Origin: JAJDFU01 sp964641965
GTDB lineage: Bacteria > Bacteroidota > Bacteroidia > Chitinophagales > Saprospiraceae
Direction of reading: 5' to 3'
DNA: 64,000 nt
Assembly (NCBI GenBank): GCA_964641965.1
Contig: CAZXLD010000006.1
Span: 87,074 to 151,073, forward strand
Below, one piece after another: positions 51,299-61,444 of this stretch. The notes beneath the pieces are model-generated. The model did no database searches. It saw nothing but the letters and a program-made list of their open reading frames with translations, and was not told the DNA's origin. A program made the position numbers and the translations under genes. Position 1 is the first letter of the stretch; each line of letters starts with the position of its first letter.

Positions 51299-52357
51299 AT
51301 GAAAATTCCTAGTCTGAGTCTATGGGTTTTTGGCCTCCTTTTACTGTTAACTTCTTGTGCGCCAAAGCCAGATGATACGCCTCTTTATCAAGGGCAAGAA
51401 TGGAATCCAAAGCAGCAGTTAGAAATAATCGCTATTGGTTCTTGTAACAAACAATCCTCCGAGCAGCACATCTGGAAAGTGGTGGAGGCACAGGAGCCGG
51501 ACCTTTGGATCTGGCTGGGTGACAATATCTATGGAGATACGGAAGATATGCAGGTCATGCTGGCAAAATACCAGCAACAAAAAGGACATCCCGAATACCA
51601 AACGTTTAGAACAAATACTCCTGTTATAGGGACTTGGGACGACCACGATTTTGGTGTCAATGACGGCGGTAAAGAGTATGCTAAAAAGGAAGAGAGCAGC
51701 CAGTTGATGTTTGATTTTTTGGATGTAGCCCAAGATGAACCTGCCCGGAAAAGAGCCGGGGTGTACCAATCTTATGTAGTAGGGCCGGATGGCCAGCAGG
51801 TTAAGATCATTCTACTCGACACCCGCTGGTTCAGAGACCCATTAGTGGCTGCTTCCGGCAATGAACAGCGATACGAGCCCAACCTGACCGGTGATATTTT
51901 GGGAGAAGCTCAATGGAGCTGGTTGGAAGAGGAACTGACCAATAGCAACGCGCAGATACACCTCATCGGGACCAGTATACAACTGATCCCGGAGGAGCAA
52001 TACTTTGAGAAATGGGCCAACTTTCCTACAGCCCGAAAGCGCTTTTTTGAATTGCTCGAAAAAACTCGCCCGGCCCGGCCCATCCTGATGAGTGGCGACC
52101 GTCACATTGCAGAATTATCCAAGATCGAGTTGGATAGCCTTGCGACGCCTCTATACGAAATCACAGCCAGTGGTATGACCCACACCTGGAAACCTGCCTG
52201 GGGGACAGATGAACCGAACCAACACAGGGTCAGCGATTTAATTATCGCCAAGAATTTTGGCTTAATTCATATAGACTGGTCTCAGCCCGAGCCTGTGATT
52301 ACAGTGCGTATATTGGATGAGGAGGGCAAGGAAAGACTGAAACACACTTTGAGCTGA
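51299..52357 (+). CDS. PhoD-like metallophosphatase lipoprotein
   Basis: PhoD-type alkaline phosphatases are Ca/Fe-dependent phosphodiesterases. The 352-residue product has a lipobox (LLLLLTSC, residues about 14-21). The metallophosphatase motifs are LWIWLGDNIYGDTEDM, TWDDHDFGVNDGG, LIGTSIQLIP and ILMSGDRHIAELSKIE. It is likely anchored in the periplasm or outer membrane. The length is shorter than classical PhoD. Confidence 0.88.
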   Translation: MKIPSLSLWVFGLLLLLTSCAPKPDDTPLYQGQEWNPKQQLEIIAIGSCNKQSSEQHIWKVVEAQEPDLWIWLGDNIYGDTEDMQVMLAKYQQQKGHPEYQTFRTNTPVIGTWDDHDFGVNDGGKEYAKKEESSQLMFDFLDVAQDEPARKRAGVYQSYVVGPDGQQVKIILLDTRWFRDPLVAASGNEQRYEPNLTGDILGEAQWSWLEEELTNSNAQIHLIGTSIQLIPEEQYFEKWANFPTARKRFFELLEKTRPARPILMSGDRHIAELSKIELDSLATPLYEITASGMTHTWKPAWGTDEPNQHRVSDLIIAKNFGLIHIDWSQPEPVITVRILDEEGKERLKHTLS

Positions 52358-52722
52358 GGAAAGGCCGGTTTTATGGATTGGAGAATTGGTCTTGTTTAAA
52401 CTTGTAATTTTTACTTATTTACTTGAAACCATTTCTAGAGATTATTGGATTCTGTATAACTTGGAGTAGCTGATTGAGGGTAATATTTGAAAGATCATGA
52501 AAAAGGTCGTGTTTTTTTGAAAAGGGTTAAAAAAAGTGGAGTTTCTATCGAGGTTTAATTGGGTTGGGGATTGTAAACCTGAAAAAATAATCCTGTAAAG
52601 TGCCAAACCAAGTTTTGGCAGGTTTATTGAATCTGTGGGATTGATCTTATCTTAAGAGATACAGGATTTCAATCCTACCAACGATTCAATTTAATCAATC
52701 CACCTATATCATTAACCAAAGT
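52358..52722 (+). other. Long leader region upstream of gltB
   Basis: This gene-free stretch holds a hairpin TGCCAAA/TTTGGCA (52601-52620, loop CCAAGT) about 100 bases before gltB, in an AT-rich setting. It could be a regulatory site or part of the gltB leader. No TAnnTTTG box or other element could be assigned with confidence. Confidence 0.4.
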
Positions 52723-55700
52723 ATGCCAAGAGGATTATATGACCCTCAGTTGGAGCGAGACGCTTGTGGTACCGGTTTGTTGGCACAACTTACGGGTGAA
52801 AAATCGCATCAACTTGTAGAAGACGCGCTTTTGATGCTTGAAAATATGGAGCACCGAGGAGCACGTGGTAGTGACCCCTTGACTGGAGACGGTGCGGGCA
52901 TCCTCATTCAAAAACCTCACCGGTTTTTCCAGGCTGTTTGTCCTTTTGAATTGCCTGATCCCCAAAGGTATGGTGTAGGTACCTTGTTTTTTCCAGCCAA
53001 TCAGGGACAGCGTACCTTCTGCCGGGAAATACTGGAGCATTTTATACATCAACAAGGATTCGAGCTGTTGGGGTACCGCAAAGTACCTGTAAAAAGTGAA
53101 GTAATCGGTAAGGCTGCTCGTCAGGTGGAGCCCTATATCGAACAATTGTTCCTTCGGCACCCACAAGCTGCTACGGTCCAAGACCTGGAGCGAAAATTAT
53201 ACGTATTCCGCAAATCTGTAGGCCATGCGATCCACCAACAGCTTGGTCGTCAATGGGAACAGTTTTACATCGTTTCCCTATCGTCAAAAACCCTGTGTTA
53301 TAAAGGCCAACTAACTACGGACCAGCTTCGTACCTATTTCCCGGACTTGTCACACCCCGCGCTGCAGTCTGCTATTGCGTTGATCCATTCTCGCTTCTCT
53401 ACCAATACCTTTCCCAAATGGAAATTGGCCCAGCCTTTCCGGATGATCTCCCATAATGGTGAGATCAATACAATTAAAGGGAATATCAATGCGTGGAAAT
53501 CAAGAGAGCGTGTGTTGGCCTCTGACGTGTTTAGTCCGGAAGAACTACAAGCGCTCAAGCCCATTGGGGGAAAAAGCCATTCCGATTCGGCCAGTTTCGA
53601 CAATGTGTTGGAATACCTGGTCATGAGTGGTTATAGTTTGCCCCATGCCCTCATGATGATGATACCTGAAGCATGGCAGCACGATCCACTCATGTCGGCA
53701 GAAAAAAAAGCTTTCTACGATTATCATCGAACCCTAATGGAGCCTTGGGATGGCCCGGCTTCCATATGTTTTACCGATGGGGTGTTGGTAGGAGCTTTAC
53801 TGGATCGAAACGGCCTTCGCCCTTCCAGATACTGTCTGACCAAGGATAACCTGTTAATCGTTGCTTCTGAGGCAGGCGCTCTTCCGGTTAAGCCGGATCG
53901 GGTCCAGATCAAAGGGCGTTTGCAACCCGGTAAAATGCTGATTGCAGACCTGGATGAGCACCGGATTATCGGAGATGAGGAGTTAAAAAAAACCATATGT
54001 GGAAGGCTGCCCTACCAGCAATGGCTGAACGAAAATAAAGTGAGTTTGGCGGACCTTTCCGAGCCGAATTCAGCCAAAGATCCGGCAAGGTCGAAGGATC
54101 TGTTGCAAAGCCAATTGTTGCATGGCTACTCCAGAGAAGATCTGAAGATGTTGCTAGCTCCGATGGCGGTTGGAGGTAAAGATCCGGTGGGTTCTATGGG
54201 GGCTGATATTCCGTTGGCGGTTTTATCTCAGCAGACCCAGCATATCGCCAATTACTTCAAGCAAAATTTTGCCCAGGTTACTAATCCTCCGATTGACCCT
54301 ATTCGCGAACGAACGGTCATGTCCTTGTTCAGTACGCTCGGTGGAGTGGAAAAGCCTCTCCAAGTGGTGTCGAAGAATGCCCGTTTTATCCAATTGGATA
54401 GTCCAATCCTGACGGAATCGGATTTGTGTGCGGTTCGCCAACTGGATCGACCCGGTTGGAAGGTAGGGGAACTTGATATGTTGTTTCTAGCAGACGGAAG
54501 AACCGGTCGTTTGGAGCTAGCACTAGATACCCTGGTTAAGCAGGCTGAAAAGGCATGCAGAGCGGGAGCGAACATCCTAATCTTTTCTGACCGGAAGGCA
54601 AATCGCGCACAGGCACCAATACCTTCCTTGCTGGCAGTAGGTGCCGTGCACCACCATTTGATCCGGGAAGGATTGCGAGCGAAGACCTCTTTTGTGTTGG
54701 AAGCAGGCGATATTCGGGAGGTGCATCATTTTGCCACTGCTATTGGGTATGGCGCTCATGCCATTTGTCCATATCTGGCCTTTCGAACCGTCGGTAATCT
54801 GACCGCTTTTATCAAAAACAGTTCAAAAGAATGGACCGAGGACCAGGCCATAAGCAATTACCTTACCGCTGTCAATAAAGGATTGTTAAAGGTCATGTCC
54901 AAGATCGGGATTTCCACCCTGCATTCTTACCGGGGAGCCCAGATCTTCGAAGCCCTGGGCTTGTCCAGGGAGGTGGTTCAAAAGTGTTTCAAAGGGACCA
55001 TATCCCGGATTGGAGGGCTTGGTTTTGAGGACTTGACCAGAGAAATACTTCGACGACATCAACTGGCATTTGCAGAAGTACCATTGCCGGAGCGACTTCC
55101 TGAAGGAGGGGTTTTTCAGTGGAAAAGGAGGGGAGAAGCTCATCTATTTTCTCCTAAAAGCCTGCATTTGCTACAATATGCCGTCAAGGCTAACGACTAT
55201 AATGGGTATAAGAAATTTGCCCGCTTGATCAATGACCAGCAAGAACAGGCAATGACCCTGAGGGGGCTGATGGAAGTTGTGAAGGGGAAGCCAATTCCTT
55301 TAGAGGAAGTAGAGCCGGTAGAACACATTCTGAAGCGATTTGCTACAGGAGCCATGTCTTTTGGTTCGATATCTCACGAAGCCCATACGGCCTTGGCTAT
55401 TGCTATGAATCGGATAGGCGGTAAAAGTAATAGTGGAGAAGGCGGAGAGGATGAAGCCCGGTATATACCGCTGGAAAATGGGGATTCGATGCGATCGGCT
55501 ATCAAGCAGGTTGCTTCCGGTCGATTTGGCGTAACAAGCTACTATTTATCAGAAGCGGACGAGATCCAGATCAAAATGGCCCAGGGAGCCAAACCTGGAG
55601 AAGGCGGACAGCTTCCCGGGCATAAGGTGGATGAATGGATAGCCCGCGTCCGGCATTCTACTCCCGGGGTACCTCTGATCTCACCCCCTCCCCACCACGA

Positions 55701-57255
55701 TATTTACTCGATTGAGGATTTGGCCCAACTTATTTTTGACCTGAAGAATGCCAATCCCGAAGCTCGAATCAATGTTAAACTCGTTTCCAAGGCCGGGGTA
55801 GGAGTCATTGCTAGTGGTGTGACCAAGGCGCATGCCGACGTTATATTGATTTCCGGACATGATGGAGGCACAGGAGCTTCGCCTTTAACGTCAATCCGGC
55901 ACGCCGGACTTCCGTGGGAACTGGGGTTGGCAGAAACCCACCAAACGTTGGTTCGCAATCGGCTTCGCAATCGGGTTACCCTGCAGGTCGACGGACAGGT
56001 GCGGACCGGGAGAGACCTGGCGGTAGCTACCATGTTGGGGGCTGAAGAGTGGGGCATTGCCACGGCTGCGCTGGTTGTGCAGGGATGTATTCTGATGCGC
56101 AAGTGCCACCTGAACACCTGCCCGGTAGGGATCGCTACCCAAGACCCTGTTTTGCGGGAACGCTTTGCCGGAGACCCAGATCATCTGGTCCACTATTTTC
56201 GGTTCTTGGCTCAGGACCTCAGAGAAATCATGGCCCAGCTGGGTTATAGAACGGTGAATGAACTCGTAGGGCAAGTACAGCACTTAAAGGTAAAGGAGCG
56301 GCTCAGCCATTGGAAATACAGAGGATTGGACCTCAGTCCAATTTTACACAAGGTGATGACCTGGGAAGGCGACGGACCCTATAAAACCCGGGAACAGGAC
56401 CATGGAATTAGCAAGGTATTGGATCATGTGTTGATCCGGGAGGCGAAACCGGCATTGGAAAAGAATCTGCCCGTTTACGCTTCTTTTGTGATCCGAAATA
56501 CGGATCGAACGACCGGAGCCATGTTGTCCCATTCGATTAGTAAACAGTTCAAAGGGGAAGGATTGCCTGAAGGAACCATTCGCTTTGATTTTTGGGGATC
56601 TGCCGGGCAAAGTTTTGGCGCTTTTGGAGCCCGTGGCCTTCAGCTTACTCTCATCGGGGAGGCCAACGACTATTTGGGAAAAGGACTTTCCGGTGCCCAT
56701 TTGGTCGTTAGACCGGATCCTGCTTCTACATTTTTACCGCATGAGCAAATCATTATCGGAAACGTGGCCCTTTATGGGGCTACTGCTGGGGAAGTCTACT
56801 TAAATGGGATGGCCGGTGAACGTTTTGCGGTGCGCAATTCAGGAGCTTTAGCCGTAGTGGAGGGGGTCGGCGATCACGGTTGTGAGTATATGACCGGGGG
56901 AGAAGTGATCATTTTAGGACCTACGGGGAAGAATTTTGCAGCTGGAATGAGCGGAGGAATTGCCTGGATCTGGGATGAACAGGGTACCCAGGAATCTGTC
57001 ACCAATCTTGAAATGGTAGATTTAGAGCTCCCCACCACCAAGGAGTTAGCTACACTTAAAAAGCGGATTAAAAAACACTATCAGTTTACCGAAAGCGAGC
57101 GGGCAGCTTTGCTGTTGAAGCATTGGGCTGAAGCACAAGTCCGCTTTGTCAAAGTAATGCCCAAGGCGTACAAAGCAGCCCTACAGAAGATGAAACCAAA
57201 GCCGATGAATAATGGGGTGCAACCTGTTTCCAAAAGACAACGTGTGAGCTCATGA
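52723..57255 (+). CDS. gltB: Glutamate synthase large subunit
   Basis: GltB makes glutamate from glutamine and 2-oxoglutarate. The 1510-residue protein starts MPRGLYDPQLERDACGTGLL, so a 14-residue propeptide would be removed to expose Cys15, the amidotransferase nucleophile. Next come HSRFSTNTFPKWKLAQPFRM, FATGAMSFGSISHEAHTALA, GEGGQLPGHKVDEWIARVRH and the 3Fe-4S Cys cluster (MRKCHLNTCPVGIATQDP, with a Cys just before it). The end has the GXGXG-type beta-helix. It overlaps gltD by 4 bases. Confidence 0.98.
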   Translation: MPRGLYDPQLERDACGTGLLAQLTGEKSHQLVEDALLMLENMEHRGARGSDPLTGDGAGILIQKPHRFFQAVCPFELPDPQRYGVGTLFFPANQGQRTFCREILEHFIHQQGFELLGYRKVPVKSEVIGKAARQVEPYIEQLFLRHPQAATVQDLERKLYVFRKSVGHAIHQQLGRQWEQFYIVSLSSKTLCYKGQLTTDQLRTYFPDLSHPALQSAIALIHSRFSTNTFPKWKLAQPFRMISHNGEINTIKGNINAWKSRERVLASDVFSPEELQALKPIGGKSHSDSASFDNVLEYLVMSGYSLPHALMMMIPEAWQHDPLMSAEKKAFYDYHRTLMEPWDGPASICFTDGVLVGALLDRNGLRPSRYCLTKDNLLIVASEAGALPVKPDRVQIKGRLQPGKMLIADLDEHRIIGDEELKKTICGRLPYQQWLNENKVSLADLSEPNSAKDPARSKDLLQSQLLHGYSREDLKMLLAPMAVGGKDPVGSMGADIPLAVLSQQTQHIANYFKQNFAQVTNPPIDPIRERTVMSLFSTLGGVEKPLQVVSKNARFIQLDSPILTESDLCAVRQLDRPGWKVGELDMLFLADGRTGRLELALDTLVKQAEKACRAGANILIFSDRKANRAQAPIPSLLAVGAVHHHLIREGLRAKTSFVLEAGDIREVHHFATAIGYGAHAICPYLAFRTVGNLTAFIKNSSKEWTEDQAISNYLTAVNKGLLKVMSKIGISTLHSYRGAQIFEALGLSREVVQKCFKGTISRIGGLGFEDLTREILRRHQLAFAEVPLPERLPEGGVFQWKRRGEAHLFSPKSLHLLQYAVKANDYNGYKKFARLINDQQEQAMTLRGLMEVVKGKPIPLEEVEPVEHILKRFATGAMSFGSISHEAHTALAIAMNRIGGKSNSGEGGEDEARYIPLENGDSMRSAIKQVASGRFGVTSYYLSEADEIQIKMAQGAKPGEGGQLPGHKVDEWIARVRHSTPGVPLISPPPHHDIYSIEDLAQLIFDLKNANPEARINVKLVSKAGVGVIASGVTKAHADVILISGHDGGTGASPLTSIRHAGLPWELGLAETHQTLVRNRLRNRVTLQVDGQVRTGRDLAVATMLGAEEWGIATAALVVQGCILMRKCHLNTCPVGIATQDPVLRERFAGDPDHLVHYFRFLAQDLREIMAQLGYRTVNELVGQVQHLKVKERLSHWKYRGLDLSPILHKVMTWEGDGPYKTREQDHGISKVLDHVLIREAKPALEKNLPVYASFVIRNTDRTTGAMLSHSISKQFKGEGLPEGTIRFDFWGSAGQSFGAFGARGLQLTLIGEANDYLGKGLSGAHLVVRPDPASTFLPHEQIIIGNVALYGATAGEVYLNGMAGERFAVRNSGALAVVEGVGDHGCEYMTGGEVIILGPTGKNFAAGMSGGIAWIWDEQGTQESVTNLEMVDLELPTTKELATLKKRIKKHYQFTESERAALLLKHWAEAQVRFVKVMPKAYKAALQKMKPKPMNNGVQPVSKRQRVSS

Positions 57256-58715
57256 GTGATCCTAAAGGATTTTTAAAATTTGATCGGGAATTACCGGAAA
57301 GTCGCGACCCCAAAGCTCGGATCAACGATTACCGGGAGATCGAACAGCCTTTTCCAGAAGAGCGTACCATTGCCCAAGCCACGCGATGTATGGATTGTGG
57401 GGTGCCTTTTTGCCATCAGGGATGTCCACTGGGCAATATTATTCCGGAATTCAATGAATCCGTATTTGAAGAAGATTGGAAGCGGGCCATTGAGATTTTA
57501 CAGAGTACCAATAATTTTCCGGAATTCACCGGCCGAATTTGTCCTGCTCCTTGCGAGGCTGCTTGTGTGCTCGGGATCAATCAGCCTCCTGTAGCTATTG
57601 AGCATATCGAAAAGACGATTGCGGAGAAAGCTTTTGAACTTGGATACATCGTGGCTGATCCTCCCAAGGCTCGAGTTGGCAAACGCATTGCTGTCATAGG
57701 TTCGGGGCCGGCCGGACTAGCTGCAGCCGATCAGTTGAATAAGGCGGGCTATGAGGTGCTGGTATTTGAACGGAGTGATCGGCCGGGCGGGCTCTTGCGC
57801 TATGGAATTCCGGATTTTAAACTGGAGAAATGGGTGCTGGATCGAAGGCTTGAACTTATGAAAGCGGAGGGTGTCAAATTTCAAAATAATACTGAAGTAG
57901 GAAAGGATTATCCAACGGAAGAGTTGTTGGAAGAGTTTGATGCCATCTTGTTGGCTGGTGGGGCAACTATTGCCCGCGACTTATACGTGCCTGGCCGAGA
58001 GTTAAAGGGAATTCATCTGGCCATGGATTACCTGGAGCAGAGCAATCGGCGAGTTGCCGGGGATACTATACCTGAAAACCAAACCATTAGCGCCAAAGGG
58101 CGGCATGTGGTTGTGATTGGAGGTGGAGATACCGGTTCGGATTGTGTCGGAACTGCCAATCGACAGGGGGCCCTTTCCGTAACGCAACTGGAACTCTTGG
58201 CTCAACCTCCTCAGTCCCGGGATCCGCTTTCCTGGCCTAATTGGCCCATGCTATTGCGTACCAGTAGTTCACATGAGGAGGGGTGCGACCGGAAATGGGC
58301 TATTCAGACCCGGGCATTCATTGGTAATGACCAGCAAGAAATCAAGGCATTGGAATTGGTGGATGTGGCCTGGACCAAGGGCGCAAATGGAAAATATTCC
58401 TTTGAGAAGGTCGCCGGTACCGAGCGACAGATTCCCTGCGATCTGGCTCTGTTGGCCATTGGGTTTTTACATCCGCAGCGGGAAGGCTTACTCCTGGATT
58501 TGGATGTAGAGTTCGACCAGCGGGGAAATGTGATTGGCAGGGACTACAGAACCAGTGTGGATAAGGTATTTGTTGCCGGTGATATGCGCAGGGGCCAATC
58601 GCTGGTGGTCTGGGCTATTTCCGAAGGTCGGGAGGCGGCTAAGAAGATAGATAGCTATTTGACGGGTTCGGCCTCCCACCTGGATAGCAAAATCGAATCC
58701 ATGCTCAGGGTATAG
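57252..58715 (+). CDS. gltD: Glutamate synthase small subunit
   Basis: GltD passes electrons from NADPH to GltB. The 487-residue product has N-terminal Cys motifs for 4Fe-4S clusters (ATRCMDCGVPFCHQGCPLGN and GRICPAPCEAACVLG), an FAD loop AVIGSGPAGLAAADQLNKAG and an NADPH loop VVIGGGDTGSDCVGTANRQG. It starts inside the last codons of gltB (ATGA overlap). Length is normal. Confidence 0.97.
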   Translation: MSDPKGFLKFDRELPESRDPKARINDYREIEQPFPEERTIAQATRCMDCGVPFCHQGCPLGNIIPEFNESVFEEDWKRAIEILQSTNNFPEFTGRICPAPCEAACVLGINQPPVAIEHIEKTIAEKAFELGYIVADPPKARVGKRIAVIGSGPAGLAAADQLNKAGYEVLVFERSDRPGGLLRYGIPDFKLEKWVLDRRLELMKAEGVKFQNNTEVGKDYPTEELLEEFDAILLAGGATIARDLYVPGRELKGIHLAMDYLEQSNRRVAGDTIPENQTISAKGRHVVVIGGGDTGSDCVGTANRQGALSVTQLELLAQPPQSRDPLSWPNWPMLLRTSSSHEEGCDRKWAIQTRAFIGNDQQEIKALELVDVAWTKGANGKYSFEKVAGTERQIPCDLALLAIGFLHPQREGLLLDLDVEFDQRGNVIGRDYRTSVDKVFVAGDMRRGQSLVVWAISEGREAAKKIDSYLTGSASHLDSKIESMLRV

Positions 58716-58751
58716 TCAGGGATGGCTACCTTTACGGAAAGCTTATAGGAG

Positions 58752-59702
58752 ATGGATCAACCCGTTGCGCTTTCCCAAACTCATTTTTCATTTCCTGGTC
58801 AGACTGGGGTGTATCATGGTAAGGTACGGGATGTGTACCACGTCGACGGACAACTGATCCTGGTAGCTACCGACCGGATCTCTGCTTTTGATCATATTCT
58901 ACCGCGTGCTATACCTTACAAAGGACAGGTATTAAACCAGGTGGCCGCTTACTTTTTGAATGCTACCCGGGATGTTGCACCCAATTGGTTGCTTGCCACT
59001 CCGGATCCCAATGTGGCAATTGGCATGGCTTGTGCGCCTTTTAAAATCGAAATGGTAATTCGAGGATACTTGGCTGGGCATGCCTGGCGGCAATACCGCG
59101 CTGGGGAACGCACACTTTGTGGAGTTCCCATGCCCGACGGTATGAAAGAGGCAGATCCGTTTCCAGAACCAATCATTACTCCGGCAACTAAAGCAGAGGA
59201 GGGACACGATGAAGATATCTCCCGGGAGGAGATCCTGGAGCAGGGCCTTGTTTCGGAATCGGATTACCGGCAGCTTGAAGCTTATACCAGGGCTTTGTTT
59301 CAGCGGGGCACCCAAATGGCCAGGGAGCAAGGGTTAATCCTGGTAGATACCAAGTACGAATTTGGAAAAAAAGACGGGCAGATCTATGTGATCGATGAGA
59401 TCCATACACCAGATAGTTCGCGGTATTATTATCTGGAGGGATATGAGGATCGGCAACAGGAAGGGGTACCGCAAAAGCAATTGTCCAAGGAGTTTGTGCG
59501 CGAATGGCTTATCGAGTATGGATTTCAGGGATTGGAAGGCCAGCAAATGCCGGAGATGCCGGATGCTTTTGTGCAGGAAGTGTCAGAGCGCTATATCGAA
59601 TTGTACGAACGGATTACGGGGGAAGATTTTGAACGTGGGGATACCGCCGATATGAAAGTAAGGATCGAGCAAAACGTTGAAAACTGGCTAAAAGAACAGT
59701 AA
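58752..59702 (+). CDS. purC: SAICAR synthase
   Basis: PurC joins aspartate to CAIR in purine synthesis. The 316-residue product has the family start GKVRDVYHVDGQLILVATDR and SAFDHILPRAIPYKGQVLN, then EMVIRGYLAGHAWRQY, ILVDTKYEFGKKDGQIYVID and EIHTPDSSRYYYLEGY. This is the longer Bacteroidota/eukaryote-like form. It follows gltD by 36 bases and may be co-transcribed with it. Confidence 0.96.
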   Translation: MDQPVALSQTHFSFPGQTGVYHGKVRDVYHVDGQLILVATDRISAFDHILPRAIPYKGQVLNQVAAYFLNATRDVAPNWLLATPDPNVAIGMACAPFKIEMVIRGYLAGHAWRQYRAGERTLCGVPMPDGMKEADPFPEPIITPATKAEEGHDEDISREEILEQGLVSESDYRQLEAYTRALFQRGTQMAREQGLILVDTKYEFGKKDGQIYVIDEIHTPDSSRYYYLEGYEDRQQEGVPQKQLSKEFVREWLIEYGFQGLEGQQMPEMPDAFVQEVSERYIELYERITGEDFERGDTADMKVRIEQNVENWLKEQ

Positions 59703-59884
59703 ACCGATTTCTTAATTAGGCCTTAAGTAGCCCAACGTATATTTTCCATGCAATAGTCAATGTATGGATTTTAAATCCATTTTGTGGATTAGGTATTTCA
59801 GATATTAGTCAAGAGTACGTAATTATACTGATGCAAGTTTAAAATGACCTATCTAAAAATGGAGAAAAACAGCCAAACTTGGTC

Positions 59885-59980
59885 AGCCCCGACGACAGGT
59901 GTCGGGATCAAGTACATTATACCATTTAAAGAATTGTTGTCTTTAGAGCACAGGCCGTTTTCAACTTAAAATGGTATTAA
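59885..59980. repeat. Inverted repeats in the gene-free stretch after purC
   Basis: The interval 59703-60054 has no gene. It holds a hairpin CCCGAC/GTCGGG (59888-59906). A longer inverted pair also lies here: TTATACCATTTAAA (59917-59930) and TTAAAATGGTATTAA (59966-59980). The ATACCATTT core also forms the hairpin at 18215-18240 and occurs once near 28957. This may be a small non-autonomous element or a terminator-like structure for purC. No U-run is clear. Confidence 0.45.
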
Positions 59981-60054
59981 ATTTAAGGTGGCCAATAGAC
60001 AGTATATTTTACTTAAGGCTGACTGGAGTTTTATAGAAAAACAATATAAATTCT

Positions 60055-60684
60055 ATGCTCATTTCTTCTGTTACCCATGTAGAGCTGGAGGTAAGGGAAA
60101 GCGAACCGTTGCAAATTGTAATAGAAGCTTTAGGGTGTTCTTCTCCAAAGCAATCGGAAGGTGTACGATTACAACCTTCAGGGGCTGAAAAGGGTATTTA
60201 CACGTTCGATTATTTAGCTACGGAGTCTCATGAGGATTCTGATTTTTCCCAGACGTCCTCCATTGCGCAAGCAAAATTTGTGCTGGAGGACATACCACCG
60301 GATTTTCGAGGGGTCAAAATCAAGGCTGAATCCAATATGATTGAACGCCATATTGATCTGGAAGTACTTGTTTCTCCTGATCCTGTTCAATCTGATGAAG
60401 AACAACTGTTAAAAATGGTCACCCTGGATCAAATTCAAATTACAGAAGAAGGAGTGATGGTTCGAGCTCAGCTACCAATCGGTAAAACCTGGAAAGATTT
60501 TAGGGTTTATCTGCAAACCGACGATCAAAATGGACAGCCAAGCCAGATGACCATTTTTCGATTAGCGACGCTTAAGGAAGAGGAAACTACTGAAACGGTC
60601 ACTACCCTATTCCGGTATAAAGATCTGGGATTAACTCCTTTTGCATCCATTAAGGTGCATAACCCCATAAGAAGGCTCGCCTAG
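60055..60684 (+). CDS. Uncharacterised protein
   Basis: The 209-residue product has no signal peptide or span. It is rich in Glu, Thr and Val and appears beta-stranded (VTHVELEVRESEPLQIVIEA, VTLDQIQITEEGVMVRAQLP). I do not recognise a family. It precedes the next uncharacterised gene by 104 bases in the same direction, so the two may be a unit. Confidence 0.55.
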   Translation: MLISSVTHVELEVRESEPLQIVIEALGCSSPKQSEGVRLQPSGAEKGIYTFDYLATESHEDSDFSQTSSIAQAKFVLEDIPPDFRGVKIKAESNMIERHIDLEVLVSPDPVQSDEEQLLKMVTLDQIQITEEGVMVRAQLPIGKTWKDFRVYLQTDDQNGQPSQMTIFRLATLKEEETTETVTTLFRYKDLGLTPFASIKVHNPIRRLA

Positions 60685-60788
60685 TTGGGTGATGGTTTTA
60701 ATGAATTAGAAGAAGTATACATTTTCGGTCGATCTCGGGCAGATTCCCGTAAGGAATAGAAAAGTCAATAACCCCAAAACCAATACGA

Positions 60789-61403
60789 ATGTCTTTATTT
60801 CGAAACCTGGATCTCGACAGTGTTCGGGAAGCCGTACTGGGAAAGCATTATGCCTATTTTACGAGAGGGAATTACAATCTAAACATTATTGGTATAAGAG
60901 GGTCTAATCCCTATTCCAATACATTCGATGACGCTATCACTTTATCCTTTAAAGAGCGGGGTCAGTGGACCTTTTTACGATTTCCAGCTACTACTGATCC
61001 TGGACGTTATTATCTTCGAAATCCAATGCGTAACATAGGGACTGCCATTATGGTGCCCGGTCAACACCGTTCGGTATATGGTTTGGGGAAGCATAAGGGG
61101 GTATATGAAGCCCTGGTGCAAAAAGCGCCTATTCCACTATATCGGGATAATGACCGGAACAGGTGGCTCAATTTTGACGCGGATACTATTCTGGTCGAAA
61201 TGGCCGGTATCAATATTCATAGTACAACCCTAAGTGGTGATCCGCCTATTCGAGTAGATCTGTATTCCGCAGGTTGTCAGGTAATCCAGGATCGAAAAGT
61301 TCACTTTCCCCTGTTTATGGAGTTCTGCAAAAAATCGGTTGAGATTTATGGCAGCAGATTAAGTTACACGCTGTTGGAAGAAAAAGACTTAAATGGTTTT
61401 TGA
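60789..61403 (+). CDS. Uncharacterised protein with HxH and SAGCQ motif (possible L,D-transpeptidase-like)
   Basis: The 204-residue product has NIIGIRGSNPYSNTFDDAIT, FPATTDPGRYYLRNPMRN, GLGKHKGVYEALVQK, INIHSTTLSG and DLYSAGCQVIQ. The order GIRG...TDPG...GLGKHKG.Y.AL...GINIH...SAGCQV recalls a family of Bacteroidota proteins of unknown role. The HxH/SxGC pattern also recalls the L,D-transpeptidase (YkuD) active site, with Cys in SAGC. A catalytic Cys is plausible but unproven. No signal peptide. Confidence 0.65.
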   Translation: MSLFRNLDLDSVREAVLGKHYAYFTRGNYNLNIIGIRGSNPYSNTFDDAITLSFKERGQWTFLRFPATTDPGRYYLRNPMRNIGTAIMVPGQHRSVYGLGKHKGVYEALVQKAPIPLYRDNDRNRWLNFDADTILVEMAGINIHSTTLSGDPPIRVDLYSAGCQVIQDRKVHFPLFMEFCKKSVEIYGSRLSYTLLEEKDLNGF

Positions 61404-61444
61404 CCTGGAGGATGCACCAGGTCAAAAGAGGGTATAATTGTTTT

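Noticed and set aside
60055..61403. Prophage remnant
   Set aside because: No integrase, capsid, tail or terminase genes are nearby; only one possible cell-wall enzyme motif.
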